Of a stretch of 64,000 nucleotides of DNA, positions 1 through 10,020 are shown one piece after another. Source of the stretch: Lithodes maja. Its lineage: Eukaryota > Arthropoda > Malacostraca > Decapoda > Lithodidae. The notes beneath the pieces were generated by a model. It saw only the letters and a list, made by a program, of their open reading frames with translations. It was not told the DNA's origin and made no database searches. Numbering within the stretch: position 1 is the first letter of the stretch; each line of letters begins with the position of its first letter. The position numbers and the translations under genes were made by a program. The DNA is taken from the NCBI GenBank assembly GCA_037953745.1, contig JBAKBP010003137.1, positions 62,001 to 126,000 of the forward strand, in the 5' to 3' direction.

Positions 1-129
1 GGCGGGTTGCGCGGAGGGGTCTCACCTGGAGGTGGACGTCTCGACCCCCTTTCCGCTCTTGTCACCGACGCAGGCCCATCTCTTCAGAAGTGGCCCACGT
101 GCTCACTTCCATGCCCGAGCTGGGTAGCG

Positions 130-960
130 TCGAGGGAGTTGCCCGCCGGTCGCCCGGTTTTCCTCTCCCGTGTCTTTCTGGTCCCGTCGACGAACTGCGA
201 CGCAATGCGACCGATGGTGGTTCTGTCGGCCCTCAACGGGCGCGTCGTTCACACACGGTTTCGGATGCTGCCGGTACCCCTGGTACGCCTGGCCCTGTGC
301 CCTCTGTCGTGGGTAGTGTCGCTGGCCCTCCAGGATGCGTCTTGGCTCGTTCCTCTCCATCCTCGCTTCCAGCGATTCTTGGCCGTTCGGACTTCCGATC
401 GTGTGTTCCTGTTCGCCGGCCTTCCCTTCGGTCTCCACATCGCGCCGCGGATCTTCTCCGCACGTGTGGGGCAGGCTCTGGGTCCTCTCCTCAGGAGCGG
501 GCTCCAGATCCTGTTTTCCTTGGCCGTTTGGTTGGTAGTTTCCGAAGCCCTAGGACTGTGCATTGGCGACGCCCTCACAGTCGTTCGCAACGTCGCACGG
601 TTAGGGTTCCCCTTTGATGTTCCCAAGTCACGCTTGACCCCGTCGTGTGTCGTGCCATGGGTCGGTCTCGCATGGGTTTTGTCCGGCGCTACGGTGACCC
701 GGGGTCTGCCGGCCGCGGTGCACCTTCGGTGGAAGGTCTTCGCCGTGTTGCACTCGGTCTCCCTCCCGGGGTGGCTCTGGGACTCGTTCGTGGGTTCGCT
801 GCTTTGGGCCGCTCTGCCCCTTCCCTTAGGGAGCCTCTGGCTCCTCCGCCTCCTCCTCATGGGCCCCGCGGTATTTCCGTTGCCCCTATGGATCGGCTCC
901 TGCCGCTCCTGCGTACCGTTCGCAGACGCTTCGGTCGCTGGGTTGCTCAGGGCTCGCTCT
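130..960 (+). pseudogene. DIRS reverse transcriptase, catalytic residues lost
   Basis: Frame 1 from base 7 carries the DIRS RT landmarks: MRPMVVLSALN, where family members have RPVxDLSALN; FRMLPV; a motif A region SLALQDASWLVPLHPRF; LPFGLHIAPRIF; and LGFPFDVPKSRL. The protein would copy element RNA into DNA. Motif A normally reads SLDLxDA; here the aspartate codon is GCC (325-327, Ala). The YLDD box is replaced by SLAV (517-528). All three metal-binding aspartates are therefore missing, so the RT cannot be active. No start codon can be assigned because the left end is cut by the window. Confidence 0.75.
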
Positions 961-1000
961 CTGCGGCTGTGCCCTGGTCCGCCCCCCCCCGCCAACGGTC

Positions 1001-1790
1001 TGGGTAGCCACAGATACGTCGAGCGAGGTTGGGTGAGGTTCTCGATCGAACCTGGGACGTCCACTTCCCGGCAGATGGGTGGGTCTCCCTCCACTTACCC
1101 GCCTATGCCCTCGGACTGTTGGTTCCTCTGTTCTTCCTGCGGGACCACGCGCTGGCCCTTCGGGGTAAGTCGGTGGCCTTCGGGTTAGACACTCAGACAA
1201 GCTGTCCCCTGTTTCCTTCTGCGGGGGTCCTCCAGGTCGTTGACTCTATTGGGGGTCTCGGTGGAGTTGTTCTTCCTCGCGGACCGACACCCCTTCTCCT
1301 TGCATGCCTCCTCCCTGCCCGGGCCTGCCACCCTGTGGGCGGCCGCCCTGTCGAGAGGGCAGGGCGTTCTTGTAGAATGGGCGATGAAACGGACTGTGTT
1401 CGCCGACCTCGCGGCTTCCTGAGGTGTTCCGGAGGTCGCCTTGTTCGCATCGGGGGTGCCGCGCCAGTTGCCTTTGGACCTCTCCCTCCGGCCTCGCGCT
1501 CCGGGGGGGGGTCCGGACGCTTTCATGGTAGCCTGGTACAGGTGGCGGTCGATATACATCTTTCCGCCACCAGACGCGCTCTTGATGTGCCCAGTCCTCG
1601 CGAGGCTGCGGCTGTACCACGGCTGCGTCTGGCTCCTCGCGCCTCTGTGGCCGGCGCGGGCTTGGTCTGCCCAGTTGCCGCGGTGGTGCCCGAGTCCGGT
1701 CCCTTTACCTGTCTCCGGCTTCCACTTGGGCTAGGTTGGGGACCTGCGGACCTCGTTGGCCTTCGCCTCGTGCTTGTTCATGAGGCACGG
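1001..1790 (+). pseudogene. DIRS RNase H domain, frameshifted
   Basis: At 1001 one frame reads WVATDTSSEVG and then stops at a TGA; this is the first RNase H aspartate box (typical DIRS form TDASxxGWG). A different frame, open from 1029, continues with LALRGKSVAFGLDTQTS, the box usually written LRGKSVAFxxDNxT. The domain removes template RNA during reverse transcription. At least two frame changes and one stop separate the parts, so it is a pseudogene. The downstream portion lies in the same long open frame as the recombinase. Confidence 0.7.
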
Positions 1791-1814
1791 TGGCTCCCGG
1801 TCCCCGGCCGGGCC

Positions 1815-2700
1815 CTGACTGACTTCCTGCAGCGTTCCTGGCCGTCTTCTCCTTGGGGGACTTACGGGTCCCGCTGGCGGTCTTTTACTAGGTGGCTACA
1901 GGCCACTCGCCTGCCAGTTGGCTCTCCTTCCCTCGTCCTACGCTCCTTGTTTCACCTCTTCCGTACCCGTCACTTTCAAGTCGACGCTATACGTACCCAC
2001 TTGTCTGCCGTCCGGGGGATCTTTGGGTCCGTCGCTGAGCTGGTCGTTCCGCCACAGGAGCTGGATTCCTTCCTGTCGGCTGCCTTCCAGGATCGACCTC
2101 CTCCGCAGTGGGTTCTGGGGCGGGCTCTGGTCCTTCTGGCTTCACCCACGTATACAAGGGCCGCTACGCCGGTTCCGTTGCTCGGGCGTCCGCTCTTCCT
2201 TGTCGCTCTGGCCACTGGGGTTCGGGTGTCTGCACTAGCGGCGTTGTCACGGCCCCGGGACTGCGTGCGATTCTCCCCGTCCTTGCATGGCGTCTCGTTC
2301 GCCTCCTCCCCTCCTTTTGTTACCACGCTTGGGAGGGCGGCCCCCGCTTTCCGGCCTTTCGCCGTCCAGGCTTTCCGGCGTGGGCATCCTCGCCATGTGT
2401 TGTGCCCGGTGTCAGCCTTGCACTCCTCTGTTGCGTCTGTGGCGCCGCCTTCGGGTACTGCTGTGTGGGTGTCTCCTCGGACAGGTGGGAGGCTCTCGCA
2501 GGTGCAGATGGGCCGCCGCGTTTGTCGGACCGTTCGTGCCCGTCACCCTGTTTGTAGGGGTTCTGCGCACGATGTCAGATCCTTTGCTGCCTCCTTCCGG
2601 TTCCTGCCACGTCGATCCTTACCTGCCATCGCCTCAGCGGTTTTGTGGGTCTTCTATCGATTCCTTCATCTCCTCCTACCTCTCCGTGTCCAGTGTTCGA
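1815..2700 (+). pseudogene. DIRS tyrosine recombinase (YR), mostly open
   Basis: The frame open from 1029 to 3002 contains a core-binding-like part (from about 1825, SWPSSPWGTYGSRWRSFTRW) and a catalytic part. I see the first arginine box as ALATGVRVSALAAL (about 2203-2244), CPVSALHSSV before the second half, the HxxR box as AHDVRSFAASF (histidine at 2568-2570, arginine at 2577-2579), and a candidate nucleophilic tyrosine in WVFYRFLH (about 2645-2668). Family members use this enzyme to integrate circular DNA. Unlike the RT, its catalytic residues look kept. The open frame running on to 3002 past the YR is probably not coding. Confidence 0.75.
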
Positions 2701-3170
2701 CCCCCTCGGCCGGTGATTGCTCTCGGGGGTCGTGTTTCCTGGTGCTCTGGCGAAGATCCCTGGTCTTCCCCCCTTGTCCCTCGTTCTTTTCCTTTGTTTT
2801 ATATGACAAAGGGGGGGGGGGGGGTGTACGGGTTTGCAACACTGGATTGCAACTTTGGGATTATGTATTGTTCCAGTACATAAGTGTTTTTGCCACATTG
2901 AAAATTGTGTTTTGTTCTTGTTGGTTTTTGAAGAAAAGGGATTTTGGGTACAGTACCTTTTTGGTTTCAGACAAGTCTATGTTTTTGCATTACTATGAAT
3001 GACGGGCATGTGTTAAAACTGTTCTTTTTAGCTACTCCTCGGTTTTTCACTCTTTTATTAGACTCTCTTGTTTAAATTGTGTCTTTGTCATTCATAATTT
3101 TGTTTTATGCATTGTTTTCTTTTGGTAGGTTGGGCTTGGATGTCCTCCTCCTATTTGTTATGCAGCCTTG

Positions 3171-3277
3171 ACGTTGGATTTGCCAAGACTACTAACAAAT
3201 TGGGAGGTTTGACGTACCTCCCAACCTACCAAATAGGAAAACCTACTATTTGGTAGTAGTCTTGGAAAATCCAACGT
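3171..3277. repeat. 107-bp imperfect palindrome
   Basis: Outer arms of 30 bases (3171-3200 and 3248-3277) pair with two mismatches; they start ACGTTGGATTT and end AAATCCAACGT-like. Smaller hairpins lie inside, for example TGGGAGGT with ACCTCCCA (about 3201-3223). A second, inverted copy lies at 3611-3688. It may be a terminal repeat of D1 or a separate foldback element. Confidence 0.85.
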
Positions 3278-3610
3278 ACATAATACCCTCCCTCACACCG
3301 GACCCCTGCCCATCCGCGTTCTTCTGCTGACGTGAGATGTGATGACAAGAGAGGGTCGCTCATGCGCACGTTCGACAGGGATCTGCACATGACGGAACAC
3401 GGGATGGGCCTTAAGCGGTAACTAAGGTAAACCCCTTTTTCTTCTCTTCTATGCTTTTTTCACCTTCGGTGGTAGTTTTGGTTAATGTACAACGTCTCCT
3501 AGAGCAAGATAAGGAGTAGACTCTAGACGTTTTCTTTTTAACCGCGTTTGGAATGACGACATAGCAGTCAAAATAGACAAGTCGTCATTGCAATTAGGTT
3601 AATAGCCTTG
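3278..3610. other. Spacer between palindrome copies
   Basis: No ORF or motif recognised. It starts with a C-rich stretch (about 3290-3340) unlike the T-rich DNA before the palindrome, and it is enclosed by inverted palindrome copies, so it may be the body of a small foldback element. Confidence 0.4.
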
Positions 3611-3688
3611 ACGTTGGATTTTCCAAGACTACTACCAAATAGTAGGTTTTCCTATTTGGTAGGTTGGGAGGTACGTCAAACCTCCCAA
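3611..3688. repeat. Second palindrome copy, truncated
   Basis: Matches the reverse complement of 3171-3277 base for base over about 78 bases, then stops exactly where the CR1-like LINE sequence begins (TGTTTGCTGATGATGC at 3689). Confidence 0.85.
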
Positions 3689-4548
3689 TGTTTGCTGATG
3701 ATGCAAAATTAATGAAGCATATTACAAGTAGGAGTAGTTGTGAAGAATTACAGAGAGACCTAGATAAGTTATATGAGTGGAGTCAAACTTGGAAAATGGA
3801 ATTCAACACGAGTAAGTGTCAGGTTCTTGAGATGGGAAAAAGTAAATATAGACCTTCTTGAGGATATAAAATAGGAGATGAAATAATTAGTAAAGCTGTG
3901 AAAGCAAAAGACCTAGGGGTAGTTGTGGCAGACAGCTTGTCACCTGAACAGCATATAAATAAAATAACTGGTGAAACCTATGCAGTGTTGACTAACATGA
4001 GAATAGCTCTGAATTATTTAGATGAAGAGATGTTAGCAAAAATAATAGGGACAATAATACGACCAAGACTGGAGTATGCAGCAGTGGTGTGGTCTCCACA
4101 CCTTATAAAACATAATAAAAAACTGGAAAGAGTTCAGAGAGTTGCCACTAAGATGATAGCTAGCCTTAGAGACCTGCCTTATGAGGAGAGATTGGAGAGG
4201 CTAAAGCTGCCAACGCTGAGGGAGAGGAGAGAGAGAGGTGACATGATCATGATGTTTAAAGGTGTGAAAGGTTTTGAGAAGATCGACAAGGGAGATTTTG
4301 TGGTGAGGGACGAGGGAAGAACCAGGGGTCATGATTGTAAGTTGAGGAAAGTTATATGTAAGTCTGATGTAAGAAAGTTCAGCTTCCCGTATAGAAGCAT
4401 TGAGTGTTGGAATAAGTTGGATGGGGAGGTGGTGGGAGCAAGAAATATCCAAACTTTTAAAGCAAAATTGGATAAATGTAGAGAGAGAGACAGGACAACA
4501 CGAGCTTAGGCTCAAATCCTGTATACTACAATTAGGTGAGTACACATA
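3689..4548 (+). pseudogene. CR1-like LINE, 5'-truncated RT C-terminal part
   Basis: The copy begins inside the RT active site (MFADDAKLMKH, the FADD box) and runs to 4509 in a single frame with one TGA (3859-3861, in RPS*GYKIGDEI). The C-terminal region has the standard CR1 landmarks: KDLGVVVADSL, IIRPRLEYAAVVWSP, LPYEERLERLKLPTL, RERRERGD, RTRGHD and SIECWNKL. LINE RTs prime on nicked target DNA, and 5' truncation like this is the usual product. The 3' tail after the stop ends near ATTAGGTGAGTACACA. The left break falls inside the second palindrome copy. Confidence 0.85.
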
Positions 4549-4559
4549 CTCAATAAAAC

Positions 4560-6145
4560 TATCCAAATCGCTGACAAGAAACACATTCCAAGAGGTAACA
4601 GAAAAAGACACAACCCCAACTTCACACCAGAAATTCAAAACCTCATCAGACAACGCGACATACTGAAACACTCCCCAGCACCCCACACACAAGACATCAC
4701 ACAACAAATTCAAGCACTCAACACCCAAAGTAACAACAAAATACAAGAACAACAAAAACTAAATTGGAATAACTTCCTACAAACACTTGATCACAAAACA
4801 AACCCCAAAAAACTCTACAAAACACTAAACAGCATCACACTTTCCAACAGCAACACAACACAATCACATGCTGCAATCACAACAACAGACTCTACTCCTT
4901 CATGTAAACAACAAGCAAACACTCTCATCAATCACTTCTCACATGTCAGCCACCTAAAACCTCCCAAAGACGACTGACGTGTCATCCGACGTAAGAGACA
5001 ATTCCCCACAGACCCTGACTATACACCCTTCACCAATCACCAGACAAAGCATATCATCAACAATCTCAAGCACTCACCCGCCTGTGGCCTAGACAACATA
5101 AGCAACATACACCTCAGACACCTGGGACCACAAGGCATACAAGCACTCACTAACATATCAAACTACAGCTATTCACACAACACAATACCAGACATTTGGA
5201 AGCATGGTATCATCATCACATTCCCCAAACCCAACAAAGACCCCACGCTACCGTCCTCGCACCGCCCCATCACACTCCTTTGCTCCCCCTCCAAAGTCAT
5301 GGAACGCCTAGTATTACAACTAATTACACCTGACCTACCCCTAGCTCCAACACAACATGGCTTTAGGCCACTGCACTCCACAAACACTCTTCTCACAGAC
5401 CTTACACAAAGAGCTTTTGACGGCATCAACTCAGCTAGACCACCACACAGATCACTATTAGCCACACTCAACATTAGTAAAGCCTTCGATGCCATTCCCC
5501 GCCACAACCTAACAAACAAAATCTACAACACAAACATGCACAACAACACAAAAAGGTGGCTGGCCAACTTCCTAGCAGGCAGATGTGCACACGTATCTTT
5601 TGCCGGTCAGTCATCTAAAATCAGAAACTTTCCAAACGGAGTCCCACAAGGATCCGTCCTATCGCCCGCACTCTTCAATCTGTACATGCACGATATAACT
5701 ACACCCAATACGCCCCAAATAAACTTAGCCTCCTATGCAGATGACATAACACTCACATGCACACACCATGACCCAAAAAGAGCAACAGATCTCCTTCAAC
5801 CCTATCTCAACACACTACATGGCTGGTGCACTACAAACAGACTTAATCTAGCCCCAGCCAAATCCACCGCAACCCTGCTCACAAGCTGGACAGGAGAACA
5901 CGAATACATCCCTCAACTCACCAGAAACAACACACCCCTAACACATACACACACACCCAAAATCCTAGGAGTAACATATGATACTCATATGACATTCAAA
6001 CAGCACACCACAAACATTAAAAAGAAACTGACACCCAGACTTAACGCCCTCAGGTCACTTGCTCACACAAAATTTGGACACAACAAAGAAACTACCACCA
6101 CAGTATATAAACAATACATAAGATCAGTGATGGAATACGCAAGCC
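4560..6145 (+). pseudogene. Jockey-like LINE RT (J1, first part)
   Basis: One frame reads NPNFTPEIQNLIRQRD in the linker, stops once at a TGA near 4976 (PKDD*RVIRR), then runs through RT: CGLDNISNIHLRHLG, FPKPNKDPTLPSSHRPI, HGFRPLHSTNTLL, LLATLNISKAFDAIPR, NGVPQGSVLSPALFNLYM and SYADDITLTC. In motif A the catalytic aspartate of LDISKAFD, present in J2, is asparagine here (LNISKAFD), so this copy would be inactive even without the stop. The frame is cut at 6145, after SVMEYAS, by the SINE. Confidence 0.85.
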
Positions 6146-6689
6146 ACACCAGGGGAGGTGTGGTGGAGTGGTCTTGCCACTGGCCTGGTAATCCAAAGGT
6201 CCCGGGTTCAAATCCCGATGTATCAATGGGAAGATATTATTGGGATGGAATTTGTGCTGTACCTGGTATCAGTGCATTACCACAAGCCCACCGAAACGTC
6301 AATAAAATACCCTCATTGTTCCCTGATTAAATAGCACTGTATGAATAATCCCATATTCAAAATATGCTATAGGGGTGCAATGCCTGGTGAGTTATCTGCT
6401 CAACAGGTGGCGTTGTGTGTGTGTAAGTGTGAGAGTCCGAGTGTAGGGGGTGAGACAGTGAAGCACGGGAACGAGGTGGCTTCAGAGATGGGTCGTTTCG
6501 GGCCATGAGTGAGCACCATGCCTCATGTGAAGGCAAGATAGCAGGTGCTCGTTGTACTCTACGTGCTTCACATGTCTCACTCCCTAGACTGGAACAAGAC
6601 CTCACAGGCTTCACTGTTCATTGTAAAGCGGTGAATGTTAAGGCTCTCAGCCTATGCCCGAGAGGAAGTAAGTTGGAATATAGGAGAAG

Positions 6690-6728
<39 letters not shown>
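6146..6728 (+). mobile_element. tRNA-derived SINE inserted in J1
   Basis: The head holds pol III promoter-like boxes: a box A candidate TGGTGGAGTGG (about 6160-6172) and a clear box B GGTTCAAATCC within GGGTTCAAATCCCG (about 6205-6220), followed by about 470 bases of tRNA-unrelated body and an A-run of about 38. J2 provides the uninterrupted sequence (GCAAGCCCAGCCTGGG); comparing the two, only about 2 bases (CC) are duplicated at the target. At about 580 bases it is long for a SINE and may be composite. Confidence 0.75.
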
Positions 6729-6730
<2 letters not shown>

Positions 6731-7434
6731 CAGCCTGGGCTTCTAACCTAGCTGAAACACATCATAAGACCTTACAGACTATTCAAAACAAATCCCTGAA
6801 GATCATTACAGGCTGCACAGCTACTGCACCCACAGATCACCTACATCAAGAAACCAAAATCCTCAAAGTCAAAGACCATCTGGACATGAGAGGCACTCAA
6901 TTCCTGGCAGCAGCCTCCACGAACCAAGACCACCCACTAAACTACATGGCAACACACCCACAGACACCAAGAAATATCAAAACAACACCCAGCACACGAT
7001 ATCACACACAATTATTGTCCTCTCTCCCTCCCTGCCCACCCCGAACCAACTTCCAGAAGCACATCCATACTCATATCTCTCGCCGATCCATCCACTCACT
7101 CACAGACAACACGCAGCTGCATGCACGACCTCCCGAAATCCATCCTTCCGAATCCTCCCTTCCTCGCGAGGACAGAGTCCACCTGGCCAGGCTGAGATGC
7201 GGACACCATCCAGCTCTCCTGAGCTATCAGAAGAGACTGGATGACTCCGATGTCGACGCCTGCCCGGGATGTAACACAGCACCCCATACCATTAAACACA
7301 TCATAGAAGACTGCATTTCACACAACCACTTACGCCAACAACACAATCTACACTCAATGAGAGCTCTGTGGGAAAGCCCGATCGTGGCCATGGCCTTCCT
7401 CAGGGACTCAGGGCTGTTCGGCCAGGCAGCTTAG
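6729..7434 (+). pseudogene. Jockey-like LINE C-terminal domain (J1, second part)
   Basis: Continues the RT frame after the SINE: PAWASNLAETHHKTLQTIQNK, ITGCTATAPTDHLH, and the terminal zinc-binding-like segment CPGCNTAPHTIKHIIEDC, followed by RALWESPIVAMAFLRDSGLFGQAA and a stop. The stop is followed by GGGAACAACAACAAC. This C-terminal Cys/His segment is common in Jockey/I-type LINEs and is thought to bind nucleic acid. The part is open here with a few changes from J2. Confidence 0.85.
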
Positions 7435-7452
7435 GGAACAACAACAACAACA

Positions 7453-8502
7453 AGTTGCAAGTTGCTGAAAGCAGTGAAGAGCATGTATGAGGGTGCAAAG
7501 GCGGCAGTACGTGTGGAGAGTGAGCAGAGCGAGTTCTTTGACCTGAATGTTGTTTTGAAACAGGGGTGTGTGATGTCCCCGTGGTTGTTTACTGTATATA
7601 TGGATGGAGTTATGAAAGAAATACTATCAAGAGCAGTGGATGTTGGTGTATCGCTGAAAAGGGAGGGAATTGAGTGGAAGCTACCTATACTGCTGTTTGC
7701 GGATGATACAGTTCTGATGAGTGATAATGAATGGGAGTTGCAGGGTCTGGTAAATGAGTTTGGAACAGTGTGCGAAAAACGGAATTTGAAGGTAAATACG
7801 GGGAAGAGCAAGGTTATGGTCTTCGAAAGGGGTGAAGTCACAGAGTGTGAGGTGAAGCTGAACGGTCAGGCTATGGAGATCGTCAACTCTTTTAAGTATC
7901 TGGGCAGTGTTTTGAGTAAAGATGGGACTATGGATGAAGAGGTGCGGGAGAGGGTACAACAGGGGAAGAGGGTTGTAGGAATGCTAAAAGCAGTAACAAG
8001 AAATAGGGTGGTCAGTATGGAAGTGAAGAAGTCCTTGCATGACAGTGTGGTAATCCCGACACTGACTTACGGAAGCGAAGCATGGACGTTGGTTGAGAGA
8101 CTCAGACCAAGAGTGAGAGCAGTGGAAATGAATTACTTAAGGAGTGCGTGCGGAATTACATGGAGGGATAGACAGACTAATGAGGAAGTAAGAAGGAGGT
8201 GTGGTGTGGAGGTAGATGTACTGGAAAGTGTGAAAAGGAACAACTTGAGATGGTTCGGCCATATGGAACGTATGGAAAGCGAGAGAATGACTAAGAGGGT
8301 GTACGAGAGCGAGGTGGAGGGACAGAGGGGGAGAGATAGACCGAATATGAGGTGGAAGGATGGAGTGAGGAACTACATGAATGAAGGCGGTGCTGGTTGG
8401 GGGGAGGGGCGTCGACTGACTGGGGACAGAGGTGCATGGGGGCGGTTCGTTCGTGGCCACCCCTTCGGGGATCACGGCGTCAGGCAATAGATAGATAGAT
8501 AG
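7453..8502 (+). pseudogene. RTE-like LINE fragment in the AAC tail of J1
   Basis: A 5'-truncated RT: LKQGCVMSPWLFTVYMDGV, LLFADDTVLMSDN, LKVNTGKSKVM, FKYLGSVLSKDG, YGSEAWTL, then RDRQTNEEVRRR, RWFGHMERM and RPNMRWKDGV. The frame 7462-8490 is open and keeps the FADD box, but everything upstream of that is missing. It belongs near the full-length element at 40281-43800 (same order of C-terminal motifs), though the sequence is clearly a different subfamily. It ends in a short ATAG repeat (8488-8502), as the full-length copy does. AAC repeats on both sides mark the insertion point. Confidence 0.85.
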
Positions 8503-8514
8503 AACAACAACAAC

Positions 8515-8744
8515 TTTTCGATACTTAACAACAACATACAGGCACACACGAACAAGCGACGCACTCCTTCTTGTGGCCGGAGATGCGGGGCGTCGGTCCA
8601 GCCGGCTGTTGTTTACATGCGTCGGACCGACGCCTCGCACACCAAACTGACAGGCTTTCAACCACTGGGCGTTCAAGAGCCCTTCCGGGTAGCTCGGGTA
8701 TGCTTTTTTTATGGGCGTTCAAGAGCCCTTCCGGGCCTGATGGG
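8515..8744 (+). mobile_element. piggyBac-type MITE fragment (family M1)
   Basis: Matches the right part of the complete MITE at 24239-24717, including the doubled phrase GAGCCCTTCCGGG and the end TGATGGG followed by TTAA (8745-8748). The left part is replaced by J1. The TTAA joins straight to gypsy A gag sequence that aligns with B (about 20228), so the MITE had inserted into gag. Confidence 0.75.
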
Positions 8745-10020
8745 TTAAAGAAAAAAACCCGAAAACTCTTCAGGAGGCAGCTGAGATGGCTGACCTTCGG
8801 TTATCTTTGATTCGTGGGTGCTGTCTTGCACGGAGAAGAGATGCAGGCAATAAGGAGCGTAACCCTCCCCCTCCCCGAAACACTGATACACATAATTACA
8901 TTAAGAACAAGAGCAACGACACCAAAACTGACCATAAACCTAGTACCGTCCCATTTAAGAAGGGTCAGTGCCCTTCCCCACCTCATGGGAAGCCCAAGGG
9001 GGAGTTAGAGTGTTTTCATTGTCATGAGAAGGGGCATTTTGCAAGAGCCTGTCCAAGCAAGCTACCTAATGCAGTTGTGTCTTTGGTTCGCAACATTGGG
9101 GTGTCCCCGAAGTCGTCTGAGTTTGCCCGGGGTATAACGTCAGAGGCTGGGACACAGCCAGTGGAGAAGAATCCGGAAGGCTCGAACCCTGTCCGCGATG
9201 TCTTTTGTGACCATCGAGGGCGTGGCTGCGTGAAGTGGGCTGGTAAGAAGCATGGAGTTGAGCTGTTGCGAGACACGGGTGCCTCTCAGACTTTGATGAA
9301 GAACTTTACTGGTAGACCAATAAACGCAGCACGGGTAGTTGTGGTGCAAGGTATCAATGCTATCAGGTCATACCCGTTGGTCAGGATGGAACTGGAGGTA
9401 GATGGGGTGACACGAGAGTTGGATGTGGGAATTGTGGAGAACTTGCCTGTTGGGGTCGTCGACCTCCTTCTCGGCAACGACTTTGCGGTGCCTACTTCTG
9501 AGGTTTCCCCCTTAGTCGTTGCCGAGAAGCTGGCCGACGTGAATAGGGAGAAACAGGAGTGGGTAGAGAAGTGTCAAGTACAACCTATGGCGTGCGTTGT
9601 TACAAGACCTCTTGCATCCAAAGTGTCACAGCCTATTCCTCAGTCTTCTGATCAGCGGTGGAACGGTTGGAAGAAGACGGCTGATGTTGGTAAAAGTTTG
9701 GAGAGTTTAGTACCAGCAGCTCTTCTTGGCAACTCAGTATTGGCACCATTGTTGGAGTCTGGAGAAGCCCCAGGACCTGTCACAGCTAGTGAGGAGGTAG
9801 GGCAGGAAGAGACTCCGAGGCAGCAACGTTACACACAGAGAGAAAAAAGGGTTGCTCAGTTTGATATTGGGGGAGGACTTGGGTCGGTTCGGAAGCACTT
9901 ACACAGGTTGGTTCCCTCAGATATTAGTAAACTGCAGTTGGAGGATCCGGAAGTTCAGGAGTGTGGTAATGGTGCTGTCGAGATCAAACACGAGGACGGG
10001 GAAACATGTCATGTGAACCT
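8745..10020 (+). pseudogene. gag C-terminus, zinc knuckle and protease of element A
   Basis: Aligned residues start in capsid (MADLRLSLIRGC), then comes a CCHC zinc knuckle CFHCHEKGHFARACPS (about 9010-9057) and an aspartic protease with LLRDTGASQTLM (DTGA at about 9272-9283) and DLLLGNDFAVPT further on. Gag packages the RNA; the protease matures the particle. The frame is open from the MITE boundary to base 10020, where J2 splits it at HVNL. Upstream gag is lost, so the first ATG is not the true start. Confidence 0.85.

Larger units (their letters stand above)
1..3170 (+). mobile_element. DIRS-like retrotransposon D1, degenerate
   Basis: The region reads as RT, then RNase H, then tyrosine recombinase, the order of DIRS-type retrotransposons, which integrate with a recombinase instead of a DDE integrase. 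The left end lies outside the window. After the recombinase comes a G-run (about 2811-2824), then AT-richer DNA up to the palindrome at 3171. The coding part is strikingly poor in A on this strand: two 60-base lines I counted had about 3 and 7 A. The frame changes several times and RT key residues are replaced, so this copy is dead. Assignment to DIRS is firm; the exact 3' boundary is not. Confidence 0.8.
4549..8514 (+). mobile_element. Jockey-like LINE J1, interrupted twice
   Basis: A LINE fragment starting in the linker before RT and ending in an AAC repeat. A SINE interrupts it at 6146-6728 and an RTE-like LINE fragment interrupts the AAC tail at 7453-8502, with AAC repeats on both sides. 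Its RT and C-terminal domains match J2 (10021-11841, minus strand) almost residue for residue, so the two are one family. The coding strand is rich in A and C. The AAC tail abuts piggyBac MITE sequence at 8515, so J1 may have inserted into that MITE. Confidence 0.85.

Noticed and set aside
249..1094. A 281-residue Arg-rich minus-strand frame
   Set aside because: It is a shadow of the GC-rich DIRS RT region.
1029..3002. A single intact 657-residue protein
   Set aside because: It begins at a TTG in mid RNase H, the upstream aspartate box is in another frame, and the last part past the recombinase is AT-rich non-coding DNA.
6157..6220. A tRNA gene
   Set aside because: Box A and B are present, but a full cloverleaf is not evident and the segment continues into a SINE body with an A tail.
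6290..6305. CGAAACGTC in the SINE body, like the 3' strand of a hammerhead ribozyme
   Set aside because: No CTGATGA-type core strand with matching stems was found nearby.
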